DNA from: Scoparia ambigualis
Taxonomy: Eukaryota; Arthropoda; Insecta; Lepidoptera; Crambidae
Assembly: GCA_963921215.1 (NCBI GenBank)
Contig: OY992528.1
Location: 2,688,501-2,752,500 of the forward strand
Direction of reading: 5' to 3'
DNA length: 64,000 nt
Position 1 is the first letter of the stretch; every line of letters begins with the position of its first letter. The notes beneath the pieces are model-generated. The model was not told where the DNA came from. It did no database searches and was given only the letters and a program-made list of their open reading frames with translations. The translations under genes were made by a program, and so were the position numbers. This document shows positions 9,318-22,000 of this stretch, piece by piece.

Positions 9318-12024
9318 GCTCCAACCGCCGCTCCATAGCGTGCCATTACATCTCATTGTTTAATTATGGCCCCGTCCACTTTGGCTTTAACATTAATTAT
9401 TAGCTTGTAGCTTTAATTCTTTCAAACTGAGAATTTACATCTCTTCTCAAAATCTAATTTCATTTTACATTATGAACTATGTGTTAGCAATTTATATTCT
9501 TATTATTCCACATAAATCAATAGAGTTTATCTCAAGGCTTGCTATCATCCAAATATCCTTTTCACATTAAGGACTTAATTATTCAATGCAATAACCTATA
9601 TTCAGTTCTATAAAGGGTGGATAATTTAATCAAACGCCACTTCAGGCGGTGGCTAAAGTAGAATGCTATTAATACAGGTAAAATTACTTTTATTTACTCT
9701 TAGTATTTATTATACAGGTCTTATGAAGTTCCAATATAACTACATTGGATTGGCTGCATTGGCAGATTATCACATCTTAAGTTTATTAAAGGATGTTTAA
9801 TTCATTCAATATCCTTGACTTTAGGAAGTGAACTTAAATAGAATACTATCATTTGAAGTAAATTACTTTGGGTTACTCTTAGTGTTCATTATACAGATCT
9901 TATAAAGTATAAGTACATATCAAGTTTATTGAAAGATGTTTAATTTATTCAATATCCTTGACTTTTAGGAAGTGAACTTAAATAGAATTATTTTTCCATT
10001 AACTTCCACCCTCTGTCTCTCAGACTGAGTGGTTAATTTGATAGACTACTAAATCATAGTCAGTATACTTTTAGTAGGTAGTAAATTAGGTAGTTAATTA
10101 TCCCTGTTAATCATTGAATCAATTACATTTAGAAGTTATCTTTTACTCACTTTAATAGATATAAATTAGTCTGATTGATTAGATTGTTCCCATCAAATAT
10201 TTCTATGTTTCATATTATTAGAAGTAAGTACTTACATATCTTAAGAGGTCTATTCAAATGGTGTTAGTAGACCATTGTCAGGCTAATTAGCTGGTTGTTA
10301 TCAATCAATTATTTCTATGTTTCAGATTATTAGAAGCTCATAGCTTGCAATGTCTTCTTTCAACGACTTATCCTAGGTTCTAAACTGGTTTTAGTTGTTC
10401 AGTTTGTATCAGCTTATTTTTGCTAAGGTATCGGATGTAAAACTTTAACACCTTGAAGACTGTAGCGATATGAGATCGTATTGCATCCCAGGGAAAGCTA
10501 AAAAATGCCTGTTTGGTCATTTCAGTATTAGAAATCAAACATCACAGTACGGCTAAGCTTATTTGCTATAACTTTTTAGTATTTTTCTTGTAATAGGAAA
10601 CCAGTCTAGACTTTTAGGTACTCCAAAGTAATGATGGTACTATATTATCATGCTTCTGTTAATTATTTAAAATGAATAATTAATTGGTAACAACTTTAGG
10701 AAAACAATTAGAATTTTACCGGCCTGCGGTAACAGATTACTTGCCTAGCTAGGACCCACATCACTTCATCATAATTTTATTTAGCGCCGTAACTTAATTA
10801 TCCCTACCTTATTAGTCTGAATTAACCCGGCCTGGCCTTGCGGCTCAAGCTCCCATCCTATGTACGCATTGCGTGCAAATACCTTGCCTCCCATAATTAA
10901 CCATATATTTCCGCCTACCTGTAGATTCCTACAACTTTCCTCACTTGAAAATGCCTATATTTTGTCGAACTAACAGTCCCTTTTTTGTGTACCTTGCAAT
11001 CTAGGCCAAGCCTCATTTAATTTAAATTCGTGGTGTGTTGTGAGAGTCGCATTGCCCCTGAAAGCAACTAACTCCTAAATGTTCTATCAGTCGAGCCAGT
11101 ATACTCAGTGTGTTATTTTCCTATCACTACACTGTATGTACGGAGGTAGACTCGAAATTGGACTGGGTCATACGGGTCTACCTCCAGCTAAATGGTGTCT
11201 GACCTATCTTCAACTTTCACTAGGGAGACAACTGTCTCTCCCCCATTACTCCGTCGAAGATAGTGTATTGTTTAGCGTAATAATATAAAACGCCGATCTT
11301 ATTAAATACAATCAAAGATCATCCAGACCGAAGTCTGTTGAAAGGTACATAGGTTTTCGTTGCCACCGTTACGCGTTTCCGCCGATGTACCCCGGAATAC
11401 TTCATTCCGTTAACGGATTCGAGTTGCGACCGCAATAGTTTTACTTTATTAATCACTTTCAATTTCACAAATCTTAATTAATATCGCAGCTCGAATATCA
11501 CTTAGCGCACTATCAAAGCTCGGACACTATTTTCCCCGTATGAGTAGTACCGCACTCTTAAGTTGGACCGCACCGCCGACGTCCCAAAATTGAATGCCCG
11601 CTAATTTTCCGCCCTTTTCCCAAGCGTCTTAACTTTCGCGCCATGCGCGCCTAACATTCCCCCGCGCGAGTCCGCTTTCTTCCCTTCAACCAATCGCTAG
11701 CTGTTTCCCCGATGCCCCCCGCCCTCGCGTCGCGCCACGTGGAGCTATCATCCGACCTCTCTTTCTGTCTTTTTCTCAACCTCTCGCTCGCTCATTGCCG
11801 CTTTCGCCGCGCAATTCTAAAATTTTTCCATAATCTAACCAAATCTCGTCCGACAGCCAATATTTCATCTTTGAATATCTAAATGTAGCCTTCTATTAAC
11901 AATTCCCTCTTAATAATCCTCCACTTAAGCCAATAATCCTATATTTTGGGAAATTATCAAAAGTTCCGTATTCCGACCATAGATGGCGTCCGCCCGTAGG
12001 TGAACCACTTTGCCGACTCGCAAT

Positions 12025-12275
12025 GCCCCGCGAAATTCAAAATAAAGATAAAGTCCTAGTCAACCTAGCAACCTTACGCGAAGCCCAAGTAAATGACTTC
12101 CGCTAGACGGCGCCTATGTCGCAAGGGACGCGCAGAGCAGTCCCCGCGAAATTCAAAATAAAGAAGTCAAACTAGCAACCTTATGCGAAGCTCAAGTAAA
12201 TAACTCACGCTAGATGGCGCCTATGTCGCAAGGAGCACACAGAGCAGTCCCCGCGAAGTTCAAACTAAAGATAAA
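12025..12275. repeat. Imperfect ~110-bp tandem repeat at the LTR U3 edge
   Basis: Units start with CCCCGCGAAATTC at 12025, 12142 and 12248 (periods 117 and 106) and share a TAGATGGCGCCTATGTCGCA core. On the sense strand this lies just inside the LTR start, where enhancer repeats are common; that role is inference. The block recurs in LTR2 and LTR3, and a decayed form is near 51,530-51,730. Confidence 0.75.
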
Positions 12276-12427
12276 GCGTTAGACCACGGACCATTATTCT
12301 GAACTAGTTTATTATTCCCTTTTTCATGCTTATTATATTAATGGTGCTACGCATTAATATTTATGTTAGTGCTACTCCCACACATTCCTTACTAACGGAC
12401 GGATACCATTCATTCTGTACCGTTACA

Positions 12428-12441
12428 GCCGCCCCCGATAG
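12428..12441 (-). promoter_or_regulatory. Polypurine-tract-like G run next to LTR1
   Basis: On the minus strand CTATCGGGGGCGGC abuts TGTAAC of the LTR. The same sequence is at 23259-23272 and, in a diverged family, at 51936-51949. Its place directly before the 3' LTR is that of a plus-strand primer. Confidence 0.65.
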
Positions 12442-12448
12442 AATTTAA

Positions 12449-12474
12449 GCAGATAAAGTACCACTCTTATCTGC
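12449..12474. other. Hairpin GCAGATAA/TTATCTGC
   Basis: Perfect 8-bp stem with a 10-nt loop, 8 nt inside the polypurine tract. Repeated at 23280-23305. A partly decayed version follows the same tract near 51957-51982. Confidence 0.7.
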
Positions 12475-12495
12475 GGCGAATTATATCTAAACCCT

Positions 12496-12511
12496 GTACT
12501 TAATTAAGTAC
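12496..12511. other. 16-bp perfect palindrome GTACTTAATTAAGTAC
   Basis: Fully self-complementary. It is present at 23327-23342 and unchanged in the diverged relative at 52005-52020, although surrounding sequence there has drifted. Confidence 0.85.
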
Positions 12512-13062
12512 AAAATAGCACGTCCTTCCTTGCCAACCCCATTGTCGTCCTAGCCCTCTTCCTCAAAGACATTCCTACTATTTATAGTTCCTCCCCAAAT
12601 CCCTAATGACTCCTTCCTCAATAAGCATTCTCATTGCAAAAAAAAACCCACACCCCTCATTCTATTCAACTGACACAAAATCATAATTGCATACCCATTT
12701 CTCGTGTTCGAAACGAAATCCTAGTAAACTTAGTTTCGGCAAATATTTCCCAATAACTTAGGTATCTACCATGTCTCTAATCATACACAACCTCCGAATA
12801 ATGATTTGCCTTTTGTTTACCATCATAACAACAAATCATACTATAATTTAAATCAATATAACAGTCTCTTGCGCTGTCTACTAACGCCCCCTAGCGAAAA
12901 CTCTTCAACTCTATGACGATTCCGACGTAAGTTTATAACATCTTCCAAACCATTCAATTATTCTATTCTTTAAATTATTTTCCTAGAATAATTTCAAGTA
13001 CATCTGTCATCATGGCCTTCTTTTAACTTACGTCTTTTCTTACAACTTGTTTCGCATCTAAA

Positions 13063-13130
13063 TGTTGCAACCTAGGGATCGAACCTGGGATCTTTCGTGG
13101 GTGAAGCATCAACCACTTCGCCGTCATGGT
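13063..13130 (-). other. tRNA-like module 1 (internal region 1)
   Basis: On the minus strand GGCGAAGTGGTTGATGC resembles an A box and AGGTTCGATCCCTAG contains a B box (GGTTCGATCCC). T-arm pairing is 4 of 5. The same is at 23894-23961, and a relative at 52554-52624. Not a functional tRNA: no acceptor stem closes. Confidence 0.6.
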
Positions 13131-13267
13131 ATTTTAGTTCCAACTAGGTTAATGAATAATAATTAATAATTTGAATTAAAACTTTCCTTCATACTTCAAC
13201 GCTACCAATCTCATCTTAGCTTATATAATTACCTAAGATAACGAAACGTCGGAACAATTGTCTACCT

Positions 13268-13320
13268 CAGGCAGGGATTGAACCCGCGTCCTCCACAATT
13301 CCTAGTTAGCTACTTCTTTC
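13268..13320 (-). other. tRNA-like module 2 (internal region 1)
   Basis: Minus strand GGACGCGGGTTCAATCCCTGCC has a B-box-like core. The same is at 24099-24151. It is related in layout to the module at 5790-5855. Confidence 0.5.
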
Positions 13321-16300
13321 AACCGAAACCTATTTTCCTCTCCGCGGATAAGAAATCTTAACCAAACCCCCATATCAACCAAAACCAGTAGGCATACCAT
13401 CATCGCCCAAGAGTTATAACTTTATTTTAGATGAGATACATCTAATGTCTAATCCTGCAAATAACCGAGATAGAATACTAGACTCGCTTCCGTGCGGTAC
13501 GCAGTGATACCGTGCATACAAATAAAGGTCTTAACGCCTTACAATAAGGTTGTCGATCGTAAATACTTATGGATAAACTCCCTCACTCTTAGGTGGTACG
13601 CATCTCGAAACACGTCCTTGAGTTTTGAACTAGATACCCCGTAGTTCAGATCTATTAGAAGTTTGTGTGCTATGTATATCTGTCTAACTGTCAATGTATG
13701 CGTCATCGATAAGTACTTGTTAATACCCCGGTACGCGCTGGACATTGTATACCAATTGACAAGTACTGAGCTTATGCGTATAAGCAAATACTTATCCCAA
13801 AACCTATCCAATAACTATTTCTCACCCCTAGTTATTACTATGTATGTAAGACACCATTTAGTCTCATTTACTAAAATATAATACGTCAATATCTCCTTAC
13901 TTTCCTATACCTTTGAAAAATATCATTTTCTTATTAAATTAAACACACCGCTAACTATCTTATCCGCCCCCACAACTCTACTTAACTTCCTACCTTTTAT
14001 ATTACTAATAATCGGTCAAATCGGTAAATAATAAGTCATTAAAGGTGACACTTCGTCTTAGTATTCATGGTAATTAATATCGTGAGTTCCTTCTCGTATT
14101 TACTGAAATCCAAACTGCGTGATTCAATAGTGCTAGTTTCTTTTTATTTTTTATTTTTTTATTAGATGATTTTAATTTTACACTCGCACAAGACACATTA
14201 TTAAGATGGTAATCTCCCGAATGTTTGTAACTCTAATTGGTTACTCATTATGCATTCTACTTTACTTTTCAGCCTTCCGTCCAGATGGTAAAATTCCCCA
14301 GCAACACGAGATCCCCTGACCACGCCAAAATGAAATGCCATCAATGGCCTCTGTTTCTGCAGCCTAAGACATTATCTCTCTATAGGTTAGTCAAGTATAA
14401 TTGTCCTGATTTAGACTTCACAAGACGCCCCCAAAGGAACCACCTTACAGCAGAATTTCCACAACTTTAAGAAAGGCTAGTTTAGGAAATGAAGCTAAAT
14501 GGAAACCACTTAATTTTATTGTGTGCTGAGTAATTCCCACTTCTACAGCACAGTTCCGAAACTTCGATTCAAATACTTCACCAGGTAAATCAAACAACCT
14601 ACACGCTTAACTAAGTTCTATTTGTGCCCAGTGCGACTAAAAATATTCGAACACCCTAAACAAGCTACTTTTACTAATTTAACAGTGCCAATTAAGAATG
14701 CTCCCTTGTGTCATCTATAATTTTATTGTGTGCATAGACGACCAAAGACCTCGCTTTCAGCATGCCTTCTTCGTTGGACCCGCTTAGTTAAATACTCTAA
14801 TCAAAATTCTAAAGTTACAATTGAAAATGTCAAAAGTTCGAATATTATGCAATAGAGAATTTCTCTAACATAGTTACTCCACCTCTTCGCACTATTTAGT
14901 CAGGCATAATGCAATTCAAGTATTTATTTTAGTTTATAATGACCAATCTTCTCCACCTTTGTTCACATATTTTAGCCAGCCCTATCCACAGCTGAAAATT
15001 ACTAGGAGAAATATTTACTAGGAGGATTATCTATCATACAGCTGACTATAACAAAATGAGTCCCCCTTATCTTTCTCCGTTCCTTCTCTAACGTAGAAGA
15101 CAGCAACAGACAATTAATATTTAATTTCCTATAATTTAGAACAACCCTAGGTAAAATGCTACCACAAAACTACATAACAGGATAGAACTGACCGAACTAA
15201 ACTTTTGTATTCACACTTGCAAACAAAATATCTTTTTCTTTCCGTGATGAATGATTTTGATAACACTATTTCATCAACTCAATGTCCCGGCCTACATGCC
15301 TCTGTGAAAACTGCCAATTTATTAGTTTGTTTATAACAATCTAGATGCAACATGTAGTTTACATTAAAACTAACAATTTTAAGGTTGTGTCATAACTTCG
15401 ACAATAACCTACCTTAGCACTAATTTTAATCATCTACCATTACATCACGTACATATTAGATGCCAATAATTTAGATTATTTAAGAATTCTAGCAATTCAT
15501 ATTAATAAATAACCAAACAAGATAATACCGCTTTGACAGTCTGCGCTGACCTTCCACAAGTCAAACGCGTTTCGTTCGTCCTATCATTTCTAAACCTGTA
15601 GACATTTACTTTGTACTAAAACAAATCATTGAGTTAATAATTATTTGTCAATTGTTAAGCAAACCTATTTAATTTCATAATAACAATTTTAATATGAATA
15701 TTATTATCAATCCCGAACATCTTTATTTATTATAATCAACATTACCGGTTAAAGTATTTGAATGGCCTAGTGCGAACTAGGTTTCAGGTCTCACCTCGGG
15801 AAAATAAATTTACTATTGACTTTAAAATCTACTACTAATAAATTTATTATTTTCTTCTGACATACAAAGATAGGTTATGACTCTAGGTCGGGTTTAATAA
15901 ACTTTGAACTATGCCTACCTCCACGATAATCTCGATTAAATATATATATCCGCAAAACGAATTATGTCTAATTCGGCCGATTTTATTAAATTTAAATTAT
16001 GCTACTAAACAGTACGTATCTTAAGAACGTCACACATCCGAAACCCATTTCAGTTCTAATTTCTTTACCCATCTAAATTAAATTTTGTACCTGTCGACGC
16101 GAGATAACATCTAAATAATTACCTTGTATGATTCGAATTGTGATAGTTGATTTTGTATTGTAATCTCGATAACGCAATATCAGGGATTTACTTATTAATA
16201 AATTTTTCTCTAAGAGATTTATTCTCAGCTCGCAATGTCAGTCGCTTTATTTCCGGCTTGAATGTTTCTGCGGACTATGAGTTTAAAATTATCCTACAAC

Positions 16301-18696
16301 TTAAAATTGTGGTATATAAAATCGATCACTGTTTTATAAGTAGCTTGTGTTAACTTTCAAAATAATAAAACGAGTTAACTATTGATTATGACGTGACATC
16401 CGCCCACAACTCGCCTTTATAATTGATGTGATAACATACGCTATTGTTATCCCTATAGCATAACAGTGCTATAACTCGTTAATTTTGCCGTTAAATCTCG
16501 ACTTCAAGCCAATCAACTATTTCTTTTTTCTACTATTATTTTTTTTCTTTAGATTTATATTCTTTCTTTACTATTATATTTTTCTTTCGACCCCTATTTT
16601 GCTCCCAAGCTCAATTAATATCCACCTTCCACAATTATCCATCATCCGTCAATCTTAGATATCTTCGAGAAGTAAATTTTTTTTTTTTTTTTTTTTTTTA
16701 ACATCTTAATCGTTCAACGGAGATAGACAATTGTGCAAGGTACCCTTCTTAATAGGCTAATCCAACCCAGTGAATTTAATGATTTATCTATCTCTACCTA
16801 TCCTAACTAATTAGTCATGTAGTAAAGTCTTTTCTTTTCACCGCTCTCCCGACTTAGATATCTCTAGGTAACTCACAACTGATAATATTAGGTAAGTAGG
16901 TATAGTAAGCTGTGCCCAGCGAGCTTTACCTCTGCGTACGTTAACCTCATCTTAAGCTAATAATAATCCTTTATAAATCTTCATAATTAACTATTTATCA
17001 CGATTTCAACTATATGGTAAGAAGCAATGATTACCGGTAACGACTACTTACAACGCTGCAAGAGTATTTCAATTATACATATTATTATTAGACAGCACCC
17101 TTTTACCATCATCCAAAATAAAATCTTTTATTGGTAACCCAACGCCATCTAGCCTCGCTAATAAGTAACCTCCCCACAATAGAGTAGATATTAGATAGTT
17201 GTTTCCAGACGGTAACGACTTTTATCGCCTACTAGACGTATTTATCCGTTTACATTATGCATCCCAAACTACGTTGCTTTTAAACCAAAATTCCTACTAG
17301 CAATGAATAGTCATATGATTCTATCCCCTACATGACATCCCTGCTACTTGTTATTACTTATAATCGCGATTCCTCATCAACGCGTGTATTTTGAACCGTA
17401 ATGCTATTTTATGTTACTTTTCCTAGGATTTTAGCGAACTAACAAAATGAAGCGGCATTTCCCTTGTGCAGAGCAATTGTCCCCATCTACATGTCACATA
17501 ATAATAATTCCACCACAATGTCATTGCATTCTAATCTACTACGTGATAAGTATTAGGAAAATCTCTTTCAATGTAAAAATCGCAGGTATTAAAAATAACA
17601 GGTATGGAAAATAACAGGTGATTCCGCTTGCTATAACAAAATCACATGATTACGCGATAAGGAAGTTTCCTCTCCGATTGGTTTTATGACTTCATGTTTT
17701 ATAATCATTCCTAATTCTAGATTGTTTATGGTGTCGCTAAATCATTTGTCTCTATGGTCCAACCATAGACAAAGAACGTAATAGTCCTTGACTAGCCTAA
17801 ACTACTCTATGGATTTCAGATGTGAGACTCAAGTACATTATTATATTTTTTTTCTAACATAACCAACAAAATAAATTATAATACGTGGAATAGCACATCA
17901 ACTAAAAACCGCAATCGCTCAACGATTATTAGTCAAAATATAATTATTATTAGTTTTATATTATGCTGTTAGCGTCATAACTTTATAATATTGTACAGCA
18001 TATCGCCGTCCTATAATATAAATTGAATCCTGCAATAATTTAGTTGGTTAATTCTGTCCAATCTCGCCCCCTTGCCTTTCCATCCGACAGCAATAATAAT
18101 TAAACCGCCCCCTATTCTACAAATCTTTCTAAATCAATAAATGTTGAACTATGTCACCCTATCGACCTTTTACGATCCTAAAAATAGCTCAACACAAGGC
18201 TGTATGAACCAGTTGCCTATGCCTATATGAAATCTATCACCAGGAATAGAAACAAAACTACAGTTACCATAGCTCCTAACGTCAACAATTATTATCTTAG
18301 CGTCCTATCAAAAATTGGATACCTGGTTTCAGTATTCAAGAAAACAATTACTAAAGGTTTCAGTATTCACAGATAACTCAACAATTTTAAAATTTAATAC
18401 TCCAGACCCCCGGATAATAACTATATCTATGTACTTCGTGCACTTATGATACTTTGGGAAAACAACAACGCCTAACAGCCGCACGGTACCTGATGCTGGC
18501 GAAATCCGCCATTAAATAAAGAAGGAAAAGATAATAACTGAAAGGTATTGTATTTCAAATAATACTCATTACATTATTGTTTTATAGTTTTATCTCCTTT
18601 GACCTTTAACCTAACATGAGAATCTTTTTGTTACAGATTTCGTACAACAAAATTTAGCTCCAGCTCTCATTGCGACTGTCCACAATATTGGTCGAA

Positions 18697-18860
18697 CCCG
18701 TAATACAAAGTGTATGAATCAACTTTAGAAGATAACAACGTTTATTGTGAAAAGTGTCAAATTATAATTCACCCACTATCAAGAGCCCGTAATACAAAGT
18801 GTATGAATCAACTTTAGAAGATAACAACGTTTATTGTGAAAAGTGTCAAATTATAATTCT
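18697..18860. repeat. Direct duplication, 89-bp period
   Basis: CCCGTAATACAAAGTGTATG and the following ~55 bp occur at 18697 and again at 18786. The same pair is in internal region 2 near 29528-29690. Confidence 0.9.
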
Positions 18861-19043
18861 TCAATATCTCTGAATTAATTAATCTTCATTGAATTATTCC
18901 CTATTAAGCCAATTCTAAACTCACACATCGCAACACGACAACAATTTGTGGGAAAAAAATCCCACTTCTAAATTAAAGTATTACCGCTTGACTGAAATCC
19001 AATACAACTATAATAATGATAATTTATAACTTAACTTTCTGAT

Positions 19044-19061
19044 CCTGGTCATGGCTTACCA
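19044..19061 (-). promoter_or_regulatory. Candidate primer-binding site of unit 1
   Basis: Minus strand TGGTAAGCCATGACCAGG, 3 nt after the end of LTR2. Starts with TGG as expected for pairing with a tRNA CCA end. The tRNA is not identified. Confidence 0.6.
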
Positions 19062-19064
19062 AAT

Positions 19065-22000
19065 TGTAACATCCCCTCCTCTCTTTAAATTCTACACCTA
19101 TCTATAAATTCTCTATACCTAAATCTAATGCCTTTCACACCTATATGCCTAGCTACCTTATAATACATACACACATCCTCGCCGCTTTTACCTTAACTTA
19201 ACTTATTATCTAATTCTTAAAACTAATTAACCTAATTTATCTACAATCTAATGGTTGTGTCTGGAGTTTTTGTTTAGTGCGTATTGTTTGTATGATGATG
19301 AAACCTTAGCATAGCTTAATTCTATTTGCAGTGAATTTCAGTCAAGCAATGTAATATTATAATAACTACTATTTTGGCCAGATCGTCTAGTGAACCCTCC
19401 GTTGTTAACCGCATTTAAGTAACTCAAGTTCTTTCGTGAAAGTTTAGTAATTGGCTTATCCCTGTGTTAAATTATTTTCTCCTGACCTAATTACCTACCA
19501 GTCTATAGATCATAACATAAATATGTGTAGCCTAGCAATGACTCCGTCTGAACTGTGACCTAAATTCTTCACTGCAGCTGCGGGGAAGATTTGTAACTAC
19601 TCAAAGGTAATCAGATGATAGCTTAGCTTGTAGGTATTATTATTTATTATCAGTAGCATGATACATAAGAAGCCTGGTGCAATTTATATAAAGGTTTTGT
19701 GGAATTATAAAAGTCTTGTGGAAGTATAAAAGTCTTGTGGAAATATAAGAGTCTTGTGGAAGTTTAAAAGTCTTGTGGAAATATAAGAGTCTTGTGGAAG
19801 TTTAAAAGTCTTGTGGAAATATAAGAGTCTTGTGGAAGTTTAAAAGTCTTGTGGAAATATAAGAGTCTTGTGGAAGTTTATAAGCTCCAACCGCCGCTCC
19901 ATAGCGTGCCATTACATCTCATTGTTTAATTATGGCCCCGTCCACTTTGGCTTTAACATTAATTATTAGCTTGTAGCTTTAATTCTTTCAAACTGAGAAT
20001 TTACATCTCTTCTCAAAATCTAATTTCATTTTACATTATGAACTATGTGTTAGCAATTTATATTCTTATTATTCCACATAAATCAATAGAGTTTATCTCA
20101 AGGCTTGCTATCATCCAAATATCCTTTTCACATTAAGGACTTAATTATTCAATGCAATAACCTATATTCAGTTCTATAAAGGGTGGATAATTTAATCAAA
20201 CGCCACTTCAGGCGGTGGCTAAAGTAGAATGCTATTAATACAGGTAAAATTACTTTTATTTACTCTTAGTATTTATTATACAGGTCTTATAAAGTTCCAA
20301 TATAACTACATTGGATTGGCTGCATTGGCAGATTATCACATCTTAAGTTTATTAAAGGATGTTTAATTCATTCAATATCCTTGACTTTAGGAAGTGAACT
20401 TAAATAGAATACTATCATTTGAAGTAAATTACTTTGGGTTACTCTTAGTGTTCATAATACAGATCTTATAAAGTATAAGTACATATCAAGTTTATTGAAA
20501 GATGTTTAATTTATTCAATATCCTTGACTTTTAGGAAGTGAACTTAAATAGAATTATTTTTCCATTAACTTCCACCCTCTGTCTCTCAGACTGAGTGGTT
20601 AATTTGATAGACTACTAAATCATAGTCAGTATACTTTTAGTAGGTAGTAAATTAGGTAGTTAATTATCCCTGTTAATCATTGAATCAATTACATTTAGAA
20701 GTTATCTTTTACTCACTTTAATAGATATAAATTAGACTGTACTAGGTATTAGTCTGATTGATTAGATTGTTCCCATCAAATATTTCTATGTTTCATATTA
20801 TTAGAAGTAAGTACTTACATATCTTAAGAGGTCTATTCAAATGGTGTTAGTAGACCATTGTCAGGCTAATTAGCTGGTTGTTATCAATCAATTATTTCTA
20901 TGTTTCAGATTATTAGAAGCTCATAGCTTGCAATGTCTTCTTTCAACGACTTATCCTAGGTTCTAAACTGGTTTTAGTTGTTCAGTTTGTATCAGCTTAT
21001 TTTTGCTAAGGTATCGGATGTAAAACTTTAACACCTTGAAGACTGTAGCGATATGAGATCGTATTGCATCCCAGGGAAAGCTAAAAAATGCCTGTTTGGT
21101 CATTTCAGTATTAGAAATCAAACATCACAGTACGGCTAAGCTTATTTGCTATAACTTTTTAGTATTTTTCTTGTAATAGGAAACCAGTCTAGACTTTTAG
21201 GTACTCCAAAGTAATGATGGTACTATATTATCATGCTTCTGTTAATTATTTAAAATGAATAATTAATTGGTAACAACTTTAGGAAAACAATTAGAATTTT
21301 ACCGGCCTGCGGTAACAGATTACTTGCCTAGCTAGGACCCACATCACTTCATCATAATTTTATTTAGCGCCGTAACTTAATTATCCCTACCTTATTAGTC
21401 TGAATTAACCCGGGCTGGCCTTGCGGCTCAAGCTCCCATCCTATGTACGCATTGCGTGCAAATACCTTGCCTCCCATAATTAACCATATATTTCCGCCTA
21501 CCTATAGATTCCTACAACTTTCCTCACTTGAAAATGCCTATATTTTGTCGAACTAACAGTCCCTTTTTTGTGTACCTTGCAATCTAGGCCAAGCCTCATT
21601 TAATTTAAATTCGTGGTGTGTTGTGAGAGTCGCATTGCCCCTGAAAGCAACTAACTCCTAAATGTTCTATCAGTCGAGCCAGTATACTCAGTGTGTTATT
21701 TTCCTATCACTACACTGTATGTACGGAGGTAGACTCGAAATTGGACTGGGTCATACGGGTCTACCTCCAGCTAAATGGTGTCTGACCTATCTTCAACTTT
21801 CACTAGGGAGACAACTGTCTCTCCCCCATTACTCCGTCGAAGATAGTGTATTGTTTAGCGTAATAATATAAAACGCCGATCTTATTAAATACAATCAAAG
21901 ATCATCCAGACCGAAGTCTGTTGAAAGGTACATAGGTTTTCGTTGCCACCGTTATGCGTTTCCGCCGATGTACCCCGGAATACTTCATTCCGTTAACGGA

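Larger units (their letters stand above)
8497..12427 (-). repeat. LTR1 of the giant element (3' LTR on the sense strand)
   Basis: 3,931 bp, TGTAAC...GTTACA. Compared with LTR2 and LTR3 it lacks a 17-bp block (ACTGTACTAGGTATTAG type, near 10165) and a 6-bp ACGAGT (near 12229), and its outer end is 2 bp longer. These indels account exactly for its length against LTR2 (3,952 bp without the assembly gap). It contains the 19-bp minisatellite at 9128-9317, a CpG-rich tract at about 11500-11820, and a roughly 110-bp imperfect tandem repeat at 12025-12275. Confidence 0.85.
12428..19064 (-). mobile_element. Internal region 1 of the giant element, non-coding
   Basis: 6,637 bp. On the sense (minus) strand the primer-site match is at 19044-19061 and the G-rich tract at 12428-12441. 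Two tRNA-like modules lie near the 3' end (13063-13130, 13268-13320). An 89-bp-period direct duplication is at 18697-18860. A poly-T run of about 20 is at 16678-16699. Open frames such as 13539-13811 (minus) and 14237-14470 (plus) have no recognisable domain. I see no coding gene in the whole region. Confidence 0.8.

Noticed and set aside
11079..11288. 69-residue ORF repeated in all three LTRs (also 21662-21871 and 32487-32696) with a partial match at 50,656-50,853
   Set aside because: Changes in the diverged copy are mostly amino-acid-changing and the start differs. The DNA is conserved, not the protein.
12428..12441. Plus-strand primer-binding site for the giant element
   Set aside because: It does not begin with TGG, and the other internal edge on the plus strand is not purine-rich. 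The minus-strand reading gives both a TGG site and a G-rich tract.
13539..13811. 90-residue minus-strand ORF in the internal regions (also 24370-24642)
   Set aside because: No domain, short, overlaps an opposite-strand ORF over inverted-repeat-like sequence. Identity between copies only reflects recent duplication.
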